Positions 61,464 through 64,000 of a stretch of 64,000 bases of DNA are shown piece by piece. Each line of letters opens with the position of its first letter. Positions within the stretch are counted from its first letter, which is position 1. Both the position numbers and the translations under genes were made by a program. The stretch is from Bathynomus jamesi. Its lineage: Eukaryota; Arthropoda; Malacostraca; Isopoda; Cirolanidae. The notes beneath the pieces were generated by a model. The model was not told the origin of the DNA, did not search any database, and was given only the letters and a program-made list of their open reading frames with translations. Location: assembly GCA_023014485.1 (NCBI GenBank), contig JAJOZX010008800.1, positions 36,001-100,000 on the forward strand, read 5' to 3'.

Positions 61464-63341
61464 CAGGGCCGTACGCAGGATTTCTGCATGGGGGAGGGTT
61501 CAGAAATCGAAAATTTCTTTAGATCGGGTTTCATTCGCTTAAGATAACAATGTAATTGTTTAATACTTGTGATCATATGTGACACATATTTTAGTGAGTT
61601 AACTTTATTCTTAATCATTATTGTAAAATAAAAACGCAAATCTGGAAAATTTCAGCGTCTTAAAAAATAGATTTAATAAAAAGGTATTTTATTTTGCATT
61701 TTACGACTATTGCGAACGTCGAGTAGATTTCATGAAAAATCTAGGATTTCATCAACACTGATGCTGAGGTCCCGATGAATGTTAAGAGCAGCGAGACCAT
61801 TCAAACGATTCTCGGACATGTCAAGAATTAAAATTTGATTTTGCATGCTGTGTGAAAATGCATACTATAGTCTTGCTTGAGTCACAAATTTGATTTTTTT
61901 TTAACCCTTGGCTATATTTATTTATTTTTAAATTAATAAAAATATTGCTTTTGGTATTATAAACTGTCAAAAACCAAAATAAACTAATTGGTTGAAACAT
62001 AGATCACTGAAGAGACTGAACACAGTACGCTGGACGGCTCGTGAATTTTCTCTAGATGTATTCATATCTAGATACACATCGATATGTGAAACCTTGAATG
62101 AAATCACTACATCTCAGAGTTTAGTCAGAACAGCGTTCGGAAGCAGCTGGTCTACTTCACATTGTTCAGAGTCGAGCATATCTGGCAACAGCTTGCCTGT
62201 TTCATAAAATATTCATGATAACAGGCCCACTCATCGCTATCTACAGACAGTCAATGTGGATGTTGTCAGAGCACTTGATATGGTCTCAGCTTCGATGCAG
62301 CAGCTACAGAAGATTCGCGATGACCAGCTACTGTTATTGCTGCTGTCGAAGAAATCGACGATAAAGCACAGTGGCCAGTCAGTCATACGTGCACGTAAAA
62401 AGAAGAGACAGATCAATGAGAATGATACTGAAATCACTGAAAATAGTCAGGCAAAATGGACACGTGAAACATTTTATACTGTTCTAAACAAAATTAACTC
62501 ATCAATGAACGATCGATTTTCTGCAAATCGAAGTGTACTAAAATCAACACAGAAATTTTGTCCAACAAATTTCTCTAATATTGGTGCTCAAATTTCTACA
62601 TTGGAGAATGAGATCGATGAATTTTGCAGTAATTATAGTATCAAGAGTCACGAATGTGCCTTGGAGCTTTATAGCTTCAGTTCTGTATTCCCTTTATTAT
62701 CGAACACAAAAACGATTGACAGCGCCTACACTGTACTCAATCATGATACGGGTCTGACTGAAGCCTATCCAACTCTTTCAAAAGCATATGGCATATTAGT
62801 GGTAATTCCCGCTACATCAGCAACGGCTGAGAGGTCCTTTTCAGCATTAAAGCGAATCAAAACGCGCATGAGGAATTCCATGTCGCAGGAGATGCTGCTG
62901 GGTACAATGCTGATGTCAGTCGAACGAAATATAGCAAAGAAACTAGACACAGTCCGGCTAATTGTTCGATTTGGTCAATCATCTAAATTTCTCTCGAAAG
63001 CCCTAATTATGTAGTAGAGACGTTAAGTATTTATTTTCACATACATGACACACATGTGCTGTGCTTTCTATTGTTTTAAAACGTTTTGGGCTTTCTATTG
63101 TTGTAAGAAGTTTGTAATAATAATATTTTCTGCATACAAACCTATATTTCTATAAATTTATTAACTGAAAAAATCTAACAGTTTGGTCCTGTTTATAACG
63201 TTCAAAACGAAAAATGTAAACAAATACGTCCCAGTCTCAAAAGAGTCAAAAAATTATAAAATTAAAAATTTCGAATCATTTCGAGAGGGCGCCAAAATGC
63301 TTTCTGGCCCTACCAGCGATGAGAGTCCCACCACGCCACTG
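61464..63341 (+). mobile_element. degenerate hAT element (right-arm copy)
   Basis: CAGGGCCGTACGCAGGAT ... GTCCCACCACGCCACTG, the inverted twin of 6793-8726 and shorter by 56 bp net. No 8-bp duplication is evident. Confidence 0.65.
61992..63014 (+). pseudogene. hAT transposase remnant (right-arm copy)
   Basis: KRLNTVRWTAREFSLDVF at about 62010, then a frame change near 62110-62255, then 252 codons with SQAKWTRETFYTVLNKINSS and the dimerisation block VIPATSATAERSFSALKRIK (about 62800-62860), and the natural family tail TMLMSVERNIAKKLD. The N-terminal half is missing. This copy shows what the left-arm gene looked like before its extra segment. Confidence 0.78.
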
Positions 63342-63712
63342 AGTTTGGGTAATATTGACCTAAACTAACTTAATTGGACCTGTATACATAGAATAGAGTT
63401 TAGGGGTAATTCACACAAAATTTAAAGCGTGCTTCATTCGAAACCTTCCTAAATTATGCAGCAACGTACGTACAAAAATATTTCAAATTCATTTACAGTT
63501 TCTTTATAGTAATCGCAAATAAAAATAATAATAATAAAAATTAAGACGTGAAAGTATGCCATCTATGGGATCTTAATGTTATACGAGAAAGAATTGAATA
63601 AAATGCTGCGATTGATTCGAGTACAGGGGGTTTAACACGTTAAACACCTTTGGACGCGAAAGCGTTTATGTCTTTCCCCAGGTGTTCAAATATGCGCCAG
63701 GTTGTGGTAGAC

Positions 63713-63790
63713 TTTACCTCGCGTAGCATAGTGGTTAGCCCTCACGACTCGTAATCAAAAGGTCCTATGTTTGAACCCTAACGGGTTTTG
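63713..63790 (+). mobile_element. tRNA-like SINE head (right-arm copy)
   Basis: GCGTAGCATAGTGGTTAGCC (A box) and TTTGAACCCTA (B box); inverted partner of 6349-6425. Confidence 0.5.
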
Positions 63791-64000
63791 CATTATGCAA
63801 AATCATGCTAATTCATGTGTGATGTTCTATATATATATATAATTTGGGGTCCCTGGCCACAAAATGGTGTAGGAGCTTCTAATAATACCCAATCATTTTT
63901 TTTTAGAGCGGAATCAAGGCAGGCTGGCCTCCTTCAGCAGAATTATTCCCATATTATAAGGAATAATAAAACATCTTTTTATTTATTTTTCAATTATTTT

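Larger units (their letters stand above)
33474..64000 (-). repeat. right arm of giant inverted repeat (continues past window)
   Basis: Reverse complement of 6136-28434 after removing private insertions: Polinton B (36299-56586), mariner-type element 2 (58879-59546) and mariner-type element 3 (59912-61281). Net length is about 8.2 kb against about 7.9 kb for the left arm. The inner boundary lies next to the spacer at 33474. The outer boundary is beyond 64000. Confidence 0.85.

Noticed and set aside
6136..64000. Whole palindrome as a read fold-back artefact
   Set aside because: An artefact would give near-identical arms with the same insertions. Here each arm has private insertions with their own target duplications. 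An assembly join of two loci is still possible.

Overview
This is a repeat-dominated stretch of an animal nuclear genome. The mixture of Polinton/Maverick, BEL/Pao, Penelope-like, hAT, mariner-type and CR1-like elements, tRNA-derived SINEs and very abundant (AT)n, (CT)n and (GATA)n microsatellites fits an arthropod, probably a crustacean; that assignment is inference. I found no convincing host gene. Every substantial reading frame belongs to a mobile element, and most are broken. Many differences between repeat copies are single-base indels, so some frameshifts may be assembly errors.

The main organising structure is a very large inverted repeat. A left arm (about 6136-28434) and a right arm (about 33474 to beyond the window end) are reverse-complement copies of one ancestral locus of about 8 kb. 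They are separated by a spacer holding a Penelope-like element (28443-31152) and a deleted mariner-type element (31211-33471) that itself contains a hAT element. After the inverted duplication each arm received its own insertions. The left arm got a Penelope-like pair (8917-11349), a SINE-like insert (27808-28026) and a complete BEL/Pao retrotransposon (14340-26189, with a 4.4-kb hAT inside its integrase). The right arm got a 20.3-kb Polinton (36299-56586) and two mariner-type elements (58879-59546 and 59912-61281).

Polinton B (36299-56586) is delimited exactly: termini AGTAGT...ACTACT, terminal inverted repeats of about 300 bp and a 6-bp target duplication GGCCTC. On its minus strand it carries three unrecognised genes, the protein-primed DNA polymerase B, and a small spliced gene with tandem exon duplication. 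On its plus strand is a compact, overlapping series: packaging ATPase, a small basic protein, a conserved 244-residue protein, retroviral-type integrase with chromodomain, minor capsid (penton-like) protein, a basic core or membrane-active protein, major capsid protein and adenain-type cysteine protease. This is the virion-morphogenesis and replication set of a polintovirus. It looks inactive here: the polymerase is split by a Penelope-like element and by a 317-bp hAT MITE, and the ATPase, the integrase and the basic protein are frameshifted. The right end of a second Polinton (A) in the same orientation occupies 1-4337.

Remaining regions are SINE copies, satellite arrays (a 125-bp unit at 53443-54490, a 108-bp unit at 975-1262, a 112-bp unit at 15045-15605), long AT microsatellites and unassigned AT-rich DNA.
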